Positions 36,009 through 45,239 of a DNA stretch of 64,000 nt are shown here, one piece after another. The notes beneath the pieces were generated by a model. It was not told the origin of the DNA, ran no database searches, and saw nothing but the letters and a program-made list of their open reading frames with translations. Source of the stretch: Phytopseudomonas argentinensis (GTDB taxonomy: Bacteria; Pseudomonadota; Gammaproteobacteria; Pseudomonadales; Pseudomonadaceae); assembly GCF_900113905.1 (NCBI RefSeq), contig NZ_FORC01000004.1, forward strand, positions 310,001 through 374,000, written 5' to 3'. Position 1 is the first letter of the stretch, and every line of letters starts with the position of its first letter. The translations under genes were made by a program, and so were the position numbers.

Positions 36009-36632
36009 CTAGTCGCGGTCGAGCAGGTGAAAACGAGGTAGCGAAAACCGCCAACGAATGGCCGCCAGGCGAATGCCCAGCACCACCAGCATGGCCACCC
36101 CGGTATCCAGCCAGTGCGGGGTTTGCAGCATGCGCAACAGCACGAAGGTCACCGCACCGGCCAGGCAGGCAGTGGCGTAGATCTCCTTCTTGAAGATCAG
36201 CGGAATCTCGTTGCAGATCACATCGCGCATCACGCCGCCGGCAACCCCGGTCATGATGCCCATGATCACCGCCGTACTGGATGGCATGGCGTGTTGCAGG
36301 GCGACCTCGGTGCCGATCACGGTGAACACCGCCAGCCCGAAGGCGTCGGCGATCAACAGGCCCTTTTCATGGATCGGCCGAGTCATGCGTACCCAGGCCA
36401 CAGTGCCCAGCGCCGCCAGGGTGGCGACCAGGATATAGCTATCGTTGCGGATCCAGCTGACGGGGTGGTTACCCAGAATCACGTCACGCAGGGTGCCACC
36501 GCCCAGGGCGGTGATAATGGCGATCACCAGCACGCCGAACAGGTCCATGGACTTGCGTCCGGCCATCAGCGCGCCGGTGATGGCGAACACCGCCACCCCG
36601 AACAGATCCGCGAAGTAGAACAACTGGGTCAT
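36009..36632 (-). CDS. TRIC/UPF0126-family membrane protein (YicG-like)
   Basis: A 207-residue protein with about seven hydrophobic helices and two copies of the glycine-rich motif: ALGGGTLRDVILGNHP and VAGGVMRDVICNEIP. These are hallmarks of bacterial trimeric intracellular cation channel-like (UPF0126) proteins. ATG 36632 is preferred to TTG 36638. It lies 7 bp after gor on the same strand and may be co-transcribed with it. Confidence 0.88.
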   Translation of the reverse strand: MTQLFYFADLFGVAVFAITGALMAGRKSMDLFGVLVIAIITALGGGTLRDVILGNHPVSWIRNDSYILVATLAALGTVAWVRMTRPIHEKGLLIADAFGLAVFTVIGTEVALQHAMPSSTAVIMGIMTGVAGGVMRDVICNEIPLIFKKEIYATACLAGAVTFVLLRMLQTPHWLDTGVAMLVVLGIRLAAIRWRFSLPRFHLLDRD

Positions 36633-36639
36633 CGACAAG

Positions 36640-37995
36640 TCAGTTCACCGGCGTACGCAGGGTAACGAACTCCTCGGCGGCGCTGGGGTGAACGCCGATG
36701 GTCTCATCGAACACCTGCTTGGTCGCTCCCGCCTTGAGCGCAATGGCCAGGCCCTGAACGATCTCGCCGGCATCGGGGCCGACCATGTGGCAGCCCAGCA
36801 CGCGGTCGGTGTCGGCATCGACCACCAGCTTCATCAGCGTACGTTCGTCGCTTTCGGTCAAGGTCAGCTTCATCGGCCGGAAGCGGCTCTCGTAGATCTT
36901 CACCTGATGCCCGGCCTCCCGCGCCTGCTCTTCGCTGAGGCCCACGGTGCCGATATTCGGCAGGCTGAACACGGCGGTGGGGATCATCCGGTAATCGACC
37001 TTGCGGTATTCGTCCGGTTTGAACAGCCGGCGCGCCACGGCCATGCCTTCGGCCAGCGCCACGGGCGTCAATTGCACACGGCCGATCACGTCGCCGATGG
37101 CCAGGATCGATGGCGCCTTGGTCTGGTATTCGTCGTCGACCTCGATATAGCCCTTGTCGTCCAGGGTCACCCCGGTGTTTTCCAACCCCAGGTTGTCGAG
37201 CATCGGCCGCCGCCCGGTGGCGTAGAAGATGCAATCGGCCTCCAGTGTGCGGCCATCCTTGAGGGTGGCCTGCAGGCTGCCGTCGGCCTGTTTGTCGATG
37301 CGCGCGATATCGGTATTGAACTGCACGTCCAGGCCACGCTTGCCCAGTTCTTCGTGCAGGTGCGTACGCAACGAGTTGTCGAAACCTCGCAGGAACAGCT
37401 CGCCGCGATACAGCAGCGAGGTCTGGGCGCCCAGGCCATTGAAGATCGAGGCGAACTCGACGGCAATGTAACCACCGCCGACCACCAGCACGCGCCTGGG
37501 CAGTTCGTCGAGGAAAAATGCCTGGTTGGAGTTGATCGCGTGCTCGTGACCCGGGATATCCGGGATATGCGGCCAGCCGCCAGTGGCGATCAGAATGCGC
37601 TCGGCACTGTAGGTCTTGCCGTCGACCTCCACGCGGTGCTCATCGAGCAGGCGCGCATGGCCCTCGAGCAGGGTCACCCCGCTGCCCACCAGCAATTTGC
37701 GGTAAATACCGTTGAGGCGCTCGATCTCGCGGTTCTTGTTGGCGATCAGCGTCGGCCAGCTGAAGCTGGCCTGCCCCGGCGTCCAGCCAAAGCCTTCGGC
37801 ATGCTCGAACTCGTCGGCGAACTGGGCGCCGTAGACCAGCAGTTTCTTCGGCACGCACCCGACGTTGACGCAGGTGCCGCCCAGATAGCGGCTTTCCGCC
37901 ACGGCCACACGGGCACCATAGCCCGCCGAAAAGCGCGCCGCGCGCACGCCACCGGAGCCGGCACCGATTACAAACAAATCGAAATCGTAGGTCAT
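36640..37995 (-). CDS. gor: Glutathione-disulfide reductase
   Basis: A 451-residue flavoprotein that reduces GSSG with NADPH. FAD motif [13 protein letters not shown] (near 9), redox disulfide [15 protein letters not shown] (near 40-54), NADPH-domain [12 protein letters not shown] and the catalytic His in [10 protein letters not shown] near the C-terminus. The ATG at 37995 removes an atypical extension. The arrangement with a VOC gene and galU matches the gor region I know from Pseudomonas aeruginosa. Confidence 0.95.
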   Translation of the reverse strand: MTYDFDLFVIGAGSGGVRAARFSAGYGARVAVAESRYLGGTCVNVGCVPKKLLVYGAQFADEFEHAEGFGWTPGQASFSWPTLIANKNREIERLNGIYRKLLVGSGVTLLEGHARLLDEHRVEVDGKTYSAERILIATGGWPHIPDIPGHEHAINSNQAFFLDELPRRVLVVGGGYIAVEFASIFNGLGAQTSLLYRGELFLRGFDNSLRTHLHEELGKRGLDVQFNTDIARIDKQADGSLQATLKDGRTLEADCIFYATGRRPMLDNLGLENTGVTLDDKGYIEVDDEYQTKAPSILAIGDVIGRVQLTPVALAEGMAVARRLFKPDEYRKVDYRMIPTAVFSLPNIGTVGLSEEQAREAGHQVKIYESRFRPMKLTLTESDERTLMKLVVDADTDRVLGCHMVGPDAGEIVQGLAIALKAGATKQVFDETIGVHPSAAEEFVTLRTPVN

Positions 37996-38112
37996 AACAG
38001 CCTCCTGAACAGACGCAGAGCATACCGCAAACCCAGTGCCCTGCCCGCCTGGCACATGGATCAAACTGTCATCGACTAGCCGGGTCTAGAGCCTTAACAG
38101 AGGAGCCCCGCC

Positions 38113-38535
<423 letters not shown>

Positions 38536-38601
38536 GCTTACCCGGCACATTGGCCTGGTCGTGCAGACCAGCCCGTGCCAGCGAACATGGAGACTGGGTA
38601 C

Positions 38602-38627
38602 AAAAAAACCGCCCGGAGGCGGTTTTT
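38602..38627. terminator. Bidirectional Rho-independent terminator between the VOC gene and galU
   Basis: Ten-bp stem AAAAACCGCC (38604-38613) / GGCGGTTTTT (38618-38627), loop CGGA, with A- and T-runs serving both strands. Confidence 0.9.
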
Positions 38628-38644
38628 GTAAAAGCTGAAGGCTG

Positions 38645-39481
38645 TTAGCCCCTGCCGGTCTTGTAGAGGTTCTCGAAACAGAAGTTGGTCGCTTCGATAT
38701 AGCCCTCGGCACCACCGCAGTCGAAACGCTGCCCCTTGAATTTGTAGGCCAGCACGCAGCCGTCCTGGGCCTGTTTCATCAGGGCGTCGGTAATCTGGAT
38801 CTCGCCACCCTTGCCTGGCTCGGTATTCTCGATCAGCTCGAAGATATCCGGGGTCAGAATGTAGCGACCGATGATCGCCAGGTTCGACGGTGCATCTTCG
38901 GCCTTGGGCTTCTCGACCATGCTGTTCACGCGGAAGATGTCGTCGCGGATCATCTCGCCGGCGATCACGCCGTATTTGTGGATCTCGTCCATCGGCACTT
39001 CCTGTACCGCGACGATCGAGCAGCGGAACTGGTTGTACAGCTTGACCATCTGGGTCAGCACGCTGTCGCCTTCGAGGTTGAGGCACAGGTCGTCGGCCAG
39101 CACCACGGCGAACGGCTCGTCGCCGATCAGCGGGCGACCGCTGAGAATCGCGTGGCCCAGGCCCTTCATTTCTACCTGACGGGTGTAGGAGAAGGTGCAG
39201 TTGTCGATCAGGCGACGGATACCGACCAGGTACTTTTCCTTGTCGGTGTTGCGGATCTGCTCTTCGAGCTCGTAACTGATGTCGAAGTGGTCTTCCAGAG
39301 AACGCTTGCCGCGGCCGGTCACCATGGCGATTTCGGTAAGGCCGGCAGACAGCGCTTCCTCCACACCATACTGAATCAACGGCTTGTTCACGATTGGCAG
39401 CATTTCCTTGGGCATGGCCTTGGTTGCCGGGAGAAAACGAGTGCCGTAGCCAGCGGCGGGAAACAAGCATTTCTTGATCAT
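38645..39481 (-). CDS. galU: UTP-glucose-1-phosphate uridylyltransferase, paralogue 2 (gor-linked copy)
   Basis: A 278-residue GalU, about 94% identical by eye to the copy at 17180-18016. Differences cluster at residues around 30-45, 145-150, 190-200 and the C-terminus. Linkage to gor and the VOC gene suggests this is the ancestral, housekeeping copy for UDP-glucose used in envelope and exopolysaccharide synthesis. Confidence 0.96.
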   Translation of the reverse strand: MIKKCLFPAAGYGTRFLPATKAMPKEMLPIVNKPLIQYGVEEALSAGLTEIAMVTGRGKRSLEDHFDISYELEEQIRNTDKEKYLVGIRRLIDNCTFSYTRQVEMKGLGHAILSGRPLIGDEPFAVVLADDLCLNLEGDSVLTQMVKLYNQFRCSIVAVQEVPMDEIHKYGVIAGEMIRDDIFRVNSMVEKPKAEDAPSNLAIIGRYILTPDIFELIENTEPGKGGEIQITDALMKQAQDGCVLAYKFKGQRFDCGGAEGYIEATNFCFENLYKTGRG

Positions 39482-39628
39482 GGAAGTCCCTGAATGAGAG
39501 AGGGTTATCGACGCCGCAGCAGTCTAGCAGGACGCACACGGCTTACAACGGCACTGCTGTAAACACCTCAAACGTTTATGCCGGTGAGCAGTCACAACAG
39601 GTGAAACCCACCGCAACGCGAGGTTCGC

Positions 39629-39880
39629 ATGTCCATCGACAATGACCTGAAGAAAGAAGTTCTCACTCGCCTCCTCCACGCTCACCCTGGCGGCCTGGGC
39701 AAGGAGGTGCTGGACAATTTCCGTGGCGAGCATGCCGTCGCCGAAGTGCTCGGCGAGCTGCAGAAAAACGGCCTGATTCAGGATGGCAGCCTGGCGGAAA
39801 CGGCCGGTGTCGTCTCGCTCAACTACCCCATCAAACTCAGCGCTTCCGGTGTGGAAACCGCCAAACAACTCGACGCCTGA
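39629..39880 (+). CDS. Small conserved protein, 83 aa, possible winged-helix fold
   Basis: A soluble 83-residue protein with GAGG ahead of the ATG. KEVLTRLLHAHPGGLGKEVLDN followed by VAEVLGELQKNGLI looks like the helix-turn-helix part of a winged-helix domain, and LNYPIKLSASGVETAKQL like the wing and last helix. No partner domain is present. The function is unknown. Confidence 0.65.
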   Translation: MSIDNDLKKEVLTRLLHAHPGGLGKEVLDNFRGEHAVAEVLGELQKNGLIQDGSLAETAGVVSLNYPIKLSASGVETAKQLDA

Positions 39881-40098
39881 GCACAGCCCGGCAAGGCTGC
39901 GCCGCTCTTTCACCACGCGTGAGCGGCGCAGCTGCCCAGGCACCTACAGCTCCATCACGTTCAGACCCGCAAATACTGTAAACTCCCGCGCCGCGCGAGG
40001 CCGGGCATACCTGCCGCGCGAGCCAGTGAGCCGCTCCGGCTCCTGGATGTGCGCCGAGCGCCCTTATGGCGCCCCCCTATTTGCCGGAACACCTCTGA

Positions 40099-40887
40099 AT
40101 GAAACACACCGCAACTTCCCTGCTGCTGACGGGCAGCCTGCTGGCCCCTGTCCAGGCCATGGCCGATCTGCTGCTATGGCAGGACAACAGCCTGACGTAT
40201 CTCAACGGCATCGACTTCAAGATCGATCCACCTCGCCAGCAGACGCTGACCTTCGAACATGCCAGCGGCTGGAGCTTCGGTGACCTGTTCCTGTTCGTCG
40301 ACGGCATCAAGTACAACACCGAAGCCAGCAACGGCGCCGGTGACGGCCATACCTTCTACGGTGAGATCAGCCCGCGGCTATCGTTCGGCAAGCTCAGCGG
40401 CGGCGATCTGTCATTCGGCCCGGTCAAGGATGTGCTGCTTTCCGCCACCTACGAATTCGGCGAGGACGATGTCGACGCCTACCTGCTGGGCCCGGCCGTG
40501 GACCTGGCAATTCCCGGCTTCGACTACTTCCAGCTCAATACTTACTTGCGCCGTCCGGATGGCAAGCGTGACGGCCGTAACGTCTGGCAGATCACCCCGG
40601 CGTGGAGCTACACGATTCCCGTCGGCCGCTCCAATCTGGTGATCGATGGCTTTATCGACTGGGTGGTGGACAACGACGACAGCTACCACGCCAACCTGCA
40701 TATCAACCCGCAGATCAAGTACGACCTGGCCAAGGCCCTGGGCTGGGGCGAGAAATTCTACGTGGGCGTCGAATACGACTACTGGAAAAACAAGTACGGC
40801 ATCGACAACGACAGCCAACTGGGGGACGAGGTGCTGGGCGGTACCAACCAGAGCGCCATCAGCCTGCTGGTCAAGGCGCACTTCTAA
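40099..40887 (+). CDS. Tsx-like nucleoside-specific outer-membrane porin family protein
   Basis: A 262-residue protein with signal peptide KHTATSLLLTGSLLAPVQAMA and amphipathic strands throughout, ending in the aromatic-terminated LLVKAHF. Segments such as LLLWQDNSLTYLNG, FGDLFLFVDG and YEFGEDDVDAYLLG match the Tsx/OmpK-like family. It would admit nucleosides or related solutes through the outer membrane. The 200 bp upstream is GC-rich with several short hairpins, but I could not match it to a known riboswitch. Confidence 0.8.
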   Translation: MKHTATSLLLTGSLLAPVQAMADLLLWQDNSLTYLNGIDFKIDPPRQQTLTFEHASGWSFGDLFLFVDGIKYNTEASNGAGDGHTFYGEISPRLSFGKLSGGDLSFGPVKDVLLSATYEFGEDDVDAYLLGPAVDLAIPGFDYFQLNTYLRRPDGKRDGRNVWQITPAWSYTIPVGRSNLVIDGFIDWVVDNDDSYHANLHINPQIKYDLAKALGWGEKFYVGVEYDYWKNKYGIDNDSQLGDEVLGGTNQSAISLLVKAHF

Positions 40888-40901
40888 CGGCGTCGAATCA
40901 T

Positions 40902-40932
40902 GCAGGCGGTGGCGGGCATCGCGACCGCCTGC
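40902..40932 (+). terminator. Hairpin downstream of the Tsx-like gene
   Basis: Perfect 9-bp stem GCAGGCGGT (40902-40910) / ACCGCCTGC (40924-40932) with a 13-nt loop, 14 bp after the stop codon. There is no T-tract, so termination is uncertain. Confidence 0.4.
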
Positions 40933-40996
40933 GCCGCGAGGGCTGCTGAGATGGCAAATGCAAGTCGCGCGTTGCGGCGAGAGCCCTCAACAGCCC

Positions 40997-41566
40997 TTAG
41001 CCGGCGAGCAATGCCCGGGCGGCGTGGTCACTAGCCAGCAGACTGTATTGGTGCAGACTGAGATAACGGCCGTTCTTGCACTCCACGTCACGCAGCGTGC
41101 CTTCATGGGTAAACCCCAGCTTTTCGACTAATCGGCAGCTGGCGATATTCTCGGGTTCGATATCGACGTGGATACGATGTACGTTCAACGCCTCAAAGGC
41201 ATAGCGCATGATCCGCGGCAACCCCCTTTGCAGCAGGCCGCGCTGCCAGTACTCGGGCAATAACCAGTACCCCATTTCCACACTGTGGTGTTCGTGGTTC
41301 CAGTCGTTGAAGCCACAGGCCCCGATTAGCACATCATCAGCGCCGGCAACCGCCCACCAGATGCCCATTCGAGCACTGAGCAATTGCTCGTACCACTGCA
41401 TCTGCGCGCCAGTGGCCGCAAGGCTGGCGTAGGAGACTCCGTAATGGGCGATCACCTGCGGGTGAGACAGTCCGGCATACACCTGCTCGATGTCATCGCC
41501 GCGAATGCACCGCAGGGTGCAGTCGCTAAGGCTGAATACGGGGAATGCCTCGTCGGCGCTGCGCAT
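40997..41566 (-). CDS. GNAT-family N-acetyltransferase (RimJ/RimL type)
   Basis: A 189-residue acetyltransferase. Visible motifs are LIGACGFNDWNHEHHSVEMGYWL (strands 3-4), the acetyl-CoA region WQRGLLQRGLPRIM and the typical C-terminal NIASCRLVEKLGFTHEGTLR. Members acetylate protein N-termini, amino acids or drugs; the substrate is not predictable here. It is monocistronic by appearance. Confidence 0.88.
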   Translation of the reverse strand: MRSADEAFPVFSLSDCTLRCIRGDDIEQVYAGLSHPQVIAHYGVSYASLAATGAQMQWYEQLLSARMGIWWAVAGADDVLIGACGFNDWNHEHHSVEMGYWLLPEYWQRGLLQRGLPRIMRYAFEALNVHRIHVDIEPENIASCRLVEKLGFTHEGTLRDVECKNGRYLSLHQYSLLASDHAARALLAG

Positions 41567-41652
41567 GATTGCTATGAAGCCTCAGGCTGGGACCACCGGG
41601 GAGAACAATGAGCGGAAAACGCGCGGGCTGCGCATAGGCCGACGCTCAGAAT

Positions 41653-41739
41653 TGGTGCCCCGAGCCGGAATCGAACCGGCAAGGCCTTGCGGCCGGCAGA
41701 TTTTAAGTCTGCTGTGTCTACCAATTTCACCATCGGGGC
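41653..41739 (-). tRNA. tRNA-Leu (anticodon TAA)
   Basis: An 87-nt tRNA on the minus strand with 7-bp acceptor stem GCCCCGA/TCGGGGC and encoded CCA (41653-41655). The D loop contains AATTGGTAGAC, the anticodon loop CTTAAAA (anticodon TAA), there is a long variable arm typical of tRNA-Leu, and the T-loop is GGTTCGATTCC. Confidence 0.97.
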
Positions 41740-41921
41740 GGCGAAATATGCGAGGGCAGGACTATATACAGCCCCAGGCCACCCCGCAAGTTCCAAGCGT
41801 GCAATAAGAAACCTCGTAAATCATTGATCTACGAGGTTATCTCGCTGAGCTCGCGAGCAACGCAGCGACAGCGGGCGCATCATGATGAGCTGCACTATAG
41901 AGTGCGGGCGCGGCGCAGCGA

Positions 41922-42257
41922 TTACTTGCTGCTACGGCCTACCAGCAGACCGATCAGCAGACCGAAACCGGAAGCGACGGCAACCGAAGTCCAGGGATTG
42001 CTCTCGATGCGGTCCTGGGCGTTGCCGATGGTTTCACGACCAAGCTCGACAGCTTCACGGCCCTTCTCGGTGATGGTGCCCTTGGCTTCGTTCAATAGGG
42101 CAATAACCTTCTCACGTGCCTCATGGGCCTTGTCGCCAGAGAAAGACTCGGCATCCCCCAGCGCTTTGCTGGCTTGGTCGAGCAGCTTTTTCAGTTCCTT
42201 GGCGCTTTCCTGTTGAAACTGATCCAGGCCGCTTTCAAGCGAAGTTTTACGTGCCAT
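41922..42257 (-). CDS. DUF883 (ElaB/YqjD-like) membrane-anchored protein
   Basis: A 111-residue protein. Long charged amphipathic helices (residues 1-85) are followed by ESNPWTSVAVASGFGLLIGLLVGR, the C-terminal hydrophobic anchor with the NPW motif of the ElaB/YqjD/DUF883 family. Related proteins associate with ribosomes and the inner membrane in stationary phase. ATG 42257 is chosen over the 138-residue frame. Confidence 0.9.
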   Translation of the reverse strand: MARKTSLESGLDQFQQESAKELKKLLDQASKALGDAESFSGDKAHEAREKVIALLNEAKGTITEKGREAVELGRETIGNAQDRIESNPWTSVAVASGFGLLIGLLVGRSSK

Positions 42258-42349
42258 TGGCGAATGCTCCTTAACAGTGGTTGACGGTACTTGGAGGTAT
42301 CGCCAACCAGCAGAGTTCAGGCTTTTTGCCGCTTGCAACCGTCATCGGC

Positions 42350-42601
42350 TCAGGCATCGAGGGGGATGATGCCGGTGTGCGCGACATACTCTCCCGCCAT
42401 TCCCCGCACGCGTGCGCGCAAGTCGAAGGGCATGTCCGGCCTGAAGGTGACCGCGTGGCCGATCAGCTGGCCATTTTCGTCGACGCGCTCGCGCTCTTCC
42501 TGCATCCAGGTTTGCAGTTCGTCCGCGGTCAGCCCGAGTTCCTCGGCCAGTAATGCATTGAAACGTTCGAGGTCATAGCCGTCGAATTTGCCACCGTCCA
42601 T
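42350..42601 (-). CDS. Small conserved hypothetical protein, 83 aa
   Basis: A soluble acidic 83-residue protein from ATG 42601, with AGGAGGG-like sequence just upstream on its strand. It contains FNALLAEELGLTADELQTW followed by DENGQLIGHAVTF and ends HTGIIPLDA. The start removes an unrelated extension to 42871. No family recognised; one of several small stress-type genes in this block. Confidence 0.65.
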   Translation of the reverse strand: MDGGKFDGYDLERFNALLAEELGLTADELQTWMQEERERVDENGQLIGHAVTFRPDMPFDLRARVRGMAGEYVAHTGIIPLDA

Positions 42602-42681
42602 ACCAGGGCCCTCCTCAGTCAGTGTTGCTAACTGAGGCCACGCGCGCGGCCAGACAGTTCCCTTTCTGTGCCGCGCCCTGC

Positions 42682-42933
42682 TCAGGCGTGTCGTTTGACG
42701 GTGCCAGAATTGAGCATGTGCAGATCCTGGCGCAACTGCATCACCAGCTGGGAGATCTGCCGCGAGGTCGACAGGTCGGCCCGGGAAATACCCGAGACAT
42801 TCAAATAGACCTGTGCCGTGACCGGATCCCTGATCTGTATCGTCACCGACTCGCTGCCATCGATGGAACAACTACACACCAATGGTAAGAACGCACACTC
42901 GACAATATGACGCTGCTCGAGAACGGACATCAT
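42682..42933 (-). CDS. DUF1652 family small protein
   Basis: An 83-residue protein starting with two adjacent ATGs (42933 and 42930) behind a strong AAGGAG site. The sequence SVLEQRHIVECAFLPL then ISRADLSTSRQISQLVMQL matches the Pseudomonas DUF1652 family as I recall it. Function unknown. The upstream part of the longer frame (to 43338) is not coding in appearance. Confidence 0.75.
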   Translation of the reverse strand: MMSVLEQRHIVECAFLPLVCSCSIDGSESVTIQIRDPVTAQVYLNVSGISRADLSTSRQISQLVMQLRQDLHMLNSGTVKRHA

Positions 42934-43138
42934 CCCAGAAACTCCTTCCTCACGTTGATGACCACTGCAGTCTAGCCGCTGCGTATCTTCTGGCATGCGG
43001 CATTTTGCCTCCGTCCATCGGCTGCCTAACCAGCTGACCGCGACCGCTGGTAAGTCACCCTGAACCTCATGGCGCTCTGCCCTCTCCCTTACTTGCAATG
43101 CCCATGTCGGGTATGGCCACACGCTGATGAGGTGAGAC

Positions 43139-43471
43139 ATGCATAACCAGAATGTCGAAGGTACCGAACGGGTACTTTCATTGGCCGTTGGAATGATGGG
43201 AATGGTCAGCGGTATCAGACAAGGAGGCGTGGGCGGTCTGCTCAAGATTGCCGCGTCGGCGATGATTGCCAAGCGCGGGTTGACCGGGCACTGCCAGCTC
43301 AAGACCCTGCTGGAAGGACAGCGCCCTGGCGCGGACAACGCACCCGCACAGCACCCACAGCAAGCCAGGGAGCCTCGTGCTAAGACTGCCAGCGTCGTAC
43401 CGCATCAGGAATCTCGCATCGATAATGCCCTGGAGGAGACATTTCCGGCCAGCGACCCTATATCGCCTTGA
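43139..43471 (+). CDS. DUF2892-type small membrane protein
   Basis: A 110-residue protein. The first 55 residues (NVEGTERVLSLAVGMMGMV ... KIAASAMIAKRGLTGHC) look like a DUF2892/YgaP-type two-helix membrane domain. A polar linker follows, then the tail SRIDNALEETFPASDPISP, a motif seen in small stress proteins of Pseudomonas ('ALEESFPASDP'). Physiological role unknown. Confidence 0.75.
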   Translation: MHNQNVEGTERVLSLAVGMMGMVSGIRQGGVGGLLKIAASAMIAKRGLTGHCQLKTLLEGQRPGADNAPAQHPQQAREPRAKTASVVPHQESRIDNALEETFPASDPISP

Positions 43472-43855
43472 AGCGTCAACGCTACCGGCCAGCAAACTCA
43501 GCCTCCCGGCTGACCGGCTGGACGGCATCAATGCTTGAGCATGGCGTGCAATGGCAGCAAATGGGAGCAGGTGGTGAAAGCGAGCGAGTGCAGCGGCCGT
43601 CCGCCCTTCATTCTGATAATGATGCCTGCATCACGCTCTCGACCTGTTGGATGGCCCCAGTTGACAGGCGATATCACCATGCCACATCAGCAGGAGTATA
43701 ATAGGTGCCTTGCGTGCGACCAGAGCGGCTAGCTGTTTGATCAGGGCAGCCCGATAAGTTAGACGCCTTTTTTCGATACCAATCGTCCGGCCAACTGAAC
43801 TATCGCCCCAGCTACCATCAAATAGCTAGTATTACTCGATATGGAGGAACCAATC
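43472..43855. other. Gene-free region upstream of the RHH regulator
   Basis: A 384-bp stretch with only short implausible frames. It contains a perfect TATAAT at 43697-43702 and TTGACA at 43661-43666, but they are 30 bp apart, so they do not form a normal promoter. A C-C-T6 tract is at 43767-43773. The region probably carries the promoter and leader of the regulator at 43856. Confidence 0.45.
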
Positions 43856-44146
43856 GTGAGCAAGCCCGTATTCAATGCCCGTACCGCGGACAAGTTTGTC
43901 GTTCGTTTGCCTGATGGAATGCGCAAGCGCATCGAAGATCTGGCCAATGACAATTACACCAGCATGAACACCGAGATCATCCGCGCCATCGAAGCTCACC
44001 TGGAGGGTCAGGCCAGGCAGACGCTGCTGATCGATGCCTTGGAAGCGAAGTTGAAAAGCGAACTGCAGGCTGCAAGCAAGCCTGGCAAAAAGACCCAGGA
44101 AGCCAACATCGATTACCTCGACGGCCTCAAAACCGGTACACGCTAG
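43856..44146 (+). CDS. Arc/AmrZ-like ribbon-helix-helix DNA-binding protein
   Basis: A 96-residue regulator. The RHH domain is RTADKFVVRLPDGMRKRIEDLA then NDNYTSMNTEIIRAIEAHL (residues about 9-50), strongly reminiscent of AmrZ, followed by a helical, Lys-rich C-terminus of unknown role. I choose GTG 43856, because GGAGGA stands 7 bases before it; the ATG at 43841 lies within that ribosome site. It is followed by a strong terminator, so it is monocistronic. Confidence 0.85.
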   Translation: MSKPVFNARTADKFVVRLPDGMRKRIEDLANDNYTSMNTEIIRAIEAHLEGQARQTLLIDALEAKLKSELQAASKPGKKTQEANIDYLDGLKTGTR

Positions 44147-44180
44147 CCTACATGCGGCATTGGGCACCCCAGCACCATCA

Positions 44181-44209
44181 AAAGCCCCGACCCTCTCGGG
44201 GCTTTTTAT
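44181..44209 (+). terminator. Rho-independent terminator of the RHH regulator gene
   Basis: Ten-bp stem AAAGCCCCGA (44181-44190) / TCGGGGCTTT (44196-44205) followed by a T-run and preceded by A's. Confidence 0.9.
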
Positions 44210-44352
44210 TTCAATGCGGCGTACGGCTGGGCTAGCGCACCCAGGCGCTCGAAGTGAACCTCGCTTTGGCGCCATCGCAGTGCCCTATCGCTGAGTGAGT
44301 TTCCAGATCCATCCCTAAAACGACTCGAAACGAGGCACTAGCTTGCGAGCAC

Positions 44353-44386
44353 AAAAAAGCCCCGTAGCCAATGGCTACGGGGCTTT
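44353..44386 (-). terminator. Rho-independent terminator after tRNA-Cys
   Basis: Perfect 14-bp stem AAAGCCCCGTAGCC (44356-44369) / GGCTACGGGGCTTT (44373-44386), loop AAT. The A6 at 44353-44358 gives the U-tract on the minus strand, six bases beyond the tRNA-Cys 3' end. Confidence 0.92.
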
Positions 44387-44391
44387 GCGTT

Positions 44392-44465
44392 TGGAGGCTG
44401 AGGTCGGAATCGAACCGGCGTTCACGGATTTGCAATCCGGTGCATAACCACTCTGCTACTCAGCC
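44392..44465 (-). tRNA. tRNA-Cys (anticodon GCA)
   Basis: A 74-nt tRNA on the minus strand: acceptor GGCTGAG with its partner CTCAGCC, anticodon loop ATTGCAAA (anticodon GCA), T-arm GGTTCGATTCC and encoded CCA at 44392-44394. It is co-transcribed with tRNA-Gly; a perfect hairpin AACGGGCC/GGCCCGTT (44474-44498) lies between them and may guide processing. Confidence 0.97.
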
Positions 44466-44503
44466 TTAAACTGAACGGGCCGTACATGACGGCCCGTTGA
44501 AAC

Positions 44504-44579
<76 letters not shown>

Positions 44580-44645
44580 TTGTCTTGTCGACGGGCGCCA
44601 TTCTATATCTTCCCGTCGCCCAGTCAAGCCTTTGATTCAAAAAAG

Positions 44646-45206
44646 TTATTTCTTTTCCGCGGTCACACTCAGATGCGGCCAGGCAGCGAGCAGGTATTGC
44701 GCCATCGACCACAGGGTGAGTGCTGCCGCAACGATCAGCAGCACATAGCCCAGCAGCACCCAAAAGCCGAACAATGGCGGGTTGCCGAGCAGGATCACCA
44801 GGGCGACCATCTGCGCCGCCGTTTTCCATTTGCCCAAGTTGGATACTGCCACATGCGCCCTGGCGCCCAGTTCGGCCATCCACTCACGCAGGGCCGACAC
44901 GACGATCTCGCGGCCGATGATGATGGTAGCCGGCAGCGTCAGCCACAGGTTGGCATGCTCGGCCACCAGCAGCACCAGCGCGGTGGCGACCATCAGCTTG
45001 TCGGCAACCGGATCCAGAAAGGCGCCGAAGGGGGTGCTCTGCTCCCAGCGCCTAGCCAGGTAGCCATCCAGCCAATCGGTTATGGCAGCAAAGGCGAATA
45101 CCGCGCTGGCAGCCCAATAGCTCCACGAAAATGGCATGTAGAACAACAGGATGAAGATCGGGATCAGCAGAACGCGGAGCACCGTTAGGAGGTTGGGGAT
45201 ATTCAT
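44646..45206 (-). CDS. pgsA: CDP-diacylglycerol-glycerol-3-phosphate 3-phosphatidyltransferase PgsA
   Basis: A 186-residue inner-membrane enzyme that makes phosphatidylglycerophosphate for PG and cardiolipin synthesis. The CDP-alcohol phosphotransferase motif D-G-x2-A-R-x8-G-x3-D-x3-D is complete in [19 protein letters not shown] followed by FLDPVADK. About four spans. It is downstream of uvrC by 33 bp, in the conserved gacA-uvrC-pgsA-tRNA order of Pseudomonas. Confidence 0.96.
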   Translation of the reverse strand: MNIPNLLTVLRVLLIPIFILLFYMPFSWSYWAASAVFAFAAITDWLDGYLARRWEQSTPFGAFLDPVADKLMVATALVLLVAEHANLWLTLPATIIIGREIVVSALREWMAELGARAHVAVSNLGKWKTAAQMVALVILLGNPPLFGFWVLLGYVLLIVAAALTLWSMAQYLLAAWPHLSVTAEKK

Positions 45207-45239
45207 CGGCTCGACTGGACGGTTAGGTGAGGCGGCATT

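Noticed and set aside
36688-38079. 463-codon open frame antisense to gor
   Set aside because: gor has complete redox and FAD motifs; the antisense frame is a GC-driven artefact.
39881-40098. Riboswitch in the leader of the Tsx-like gene
   Set aside because: Several GC-rich hairpins can be drawn, but I found no match to purine, preQ1, cobalamin, guanidine or SAH consensus features.
43661-43773. Small RNA gene with TATAAT box and T-tract
   Set aside because: TTGACA and TATAAT are 30 bp apart and no stable hairpin precedes the T-tract, so neither a promoter nor a terminator is convincing.
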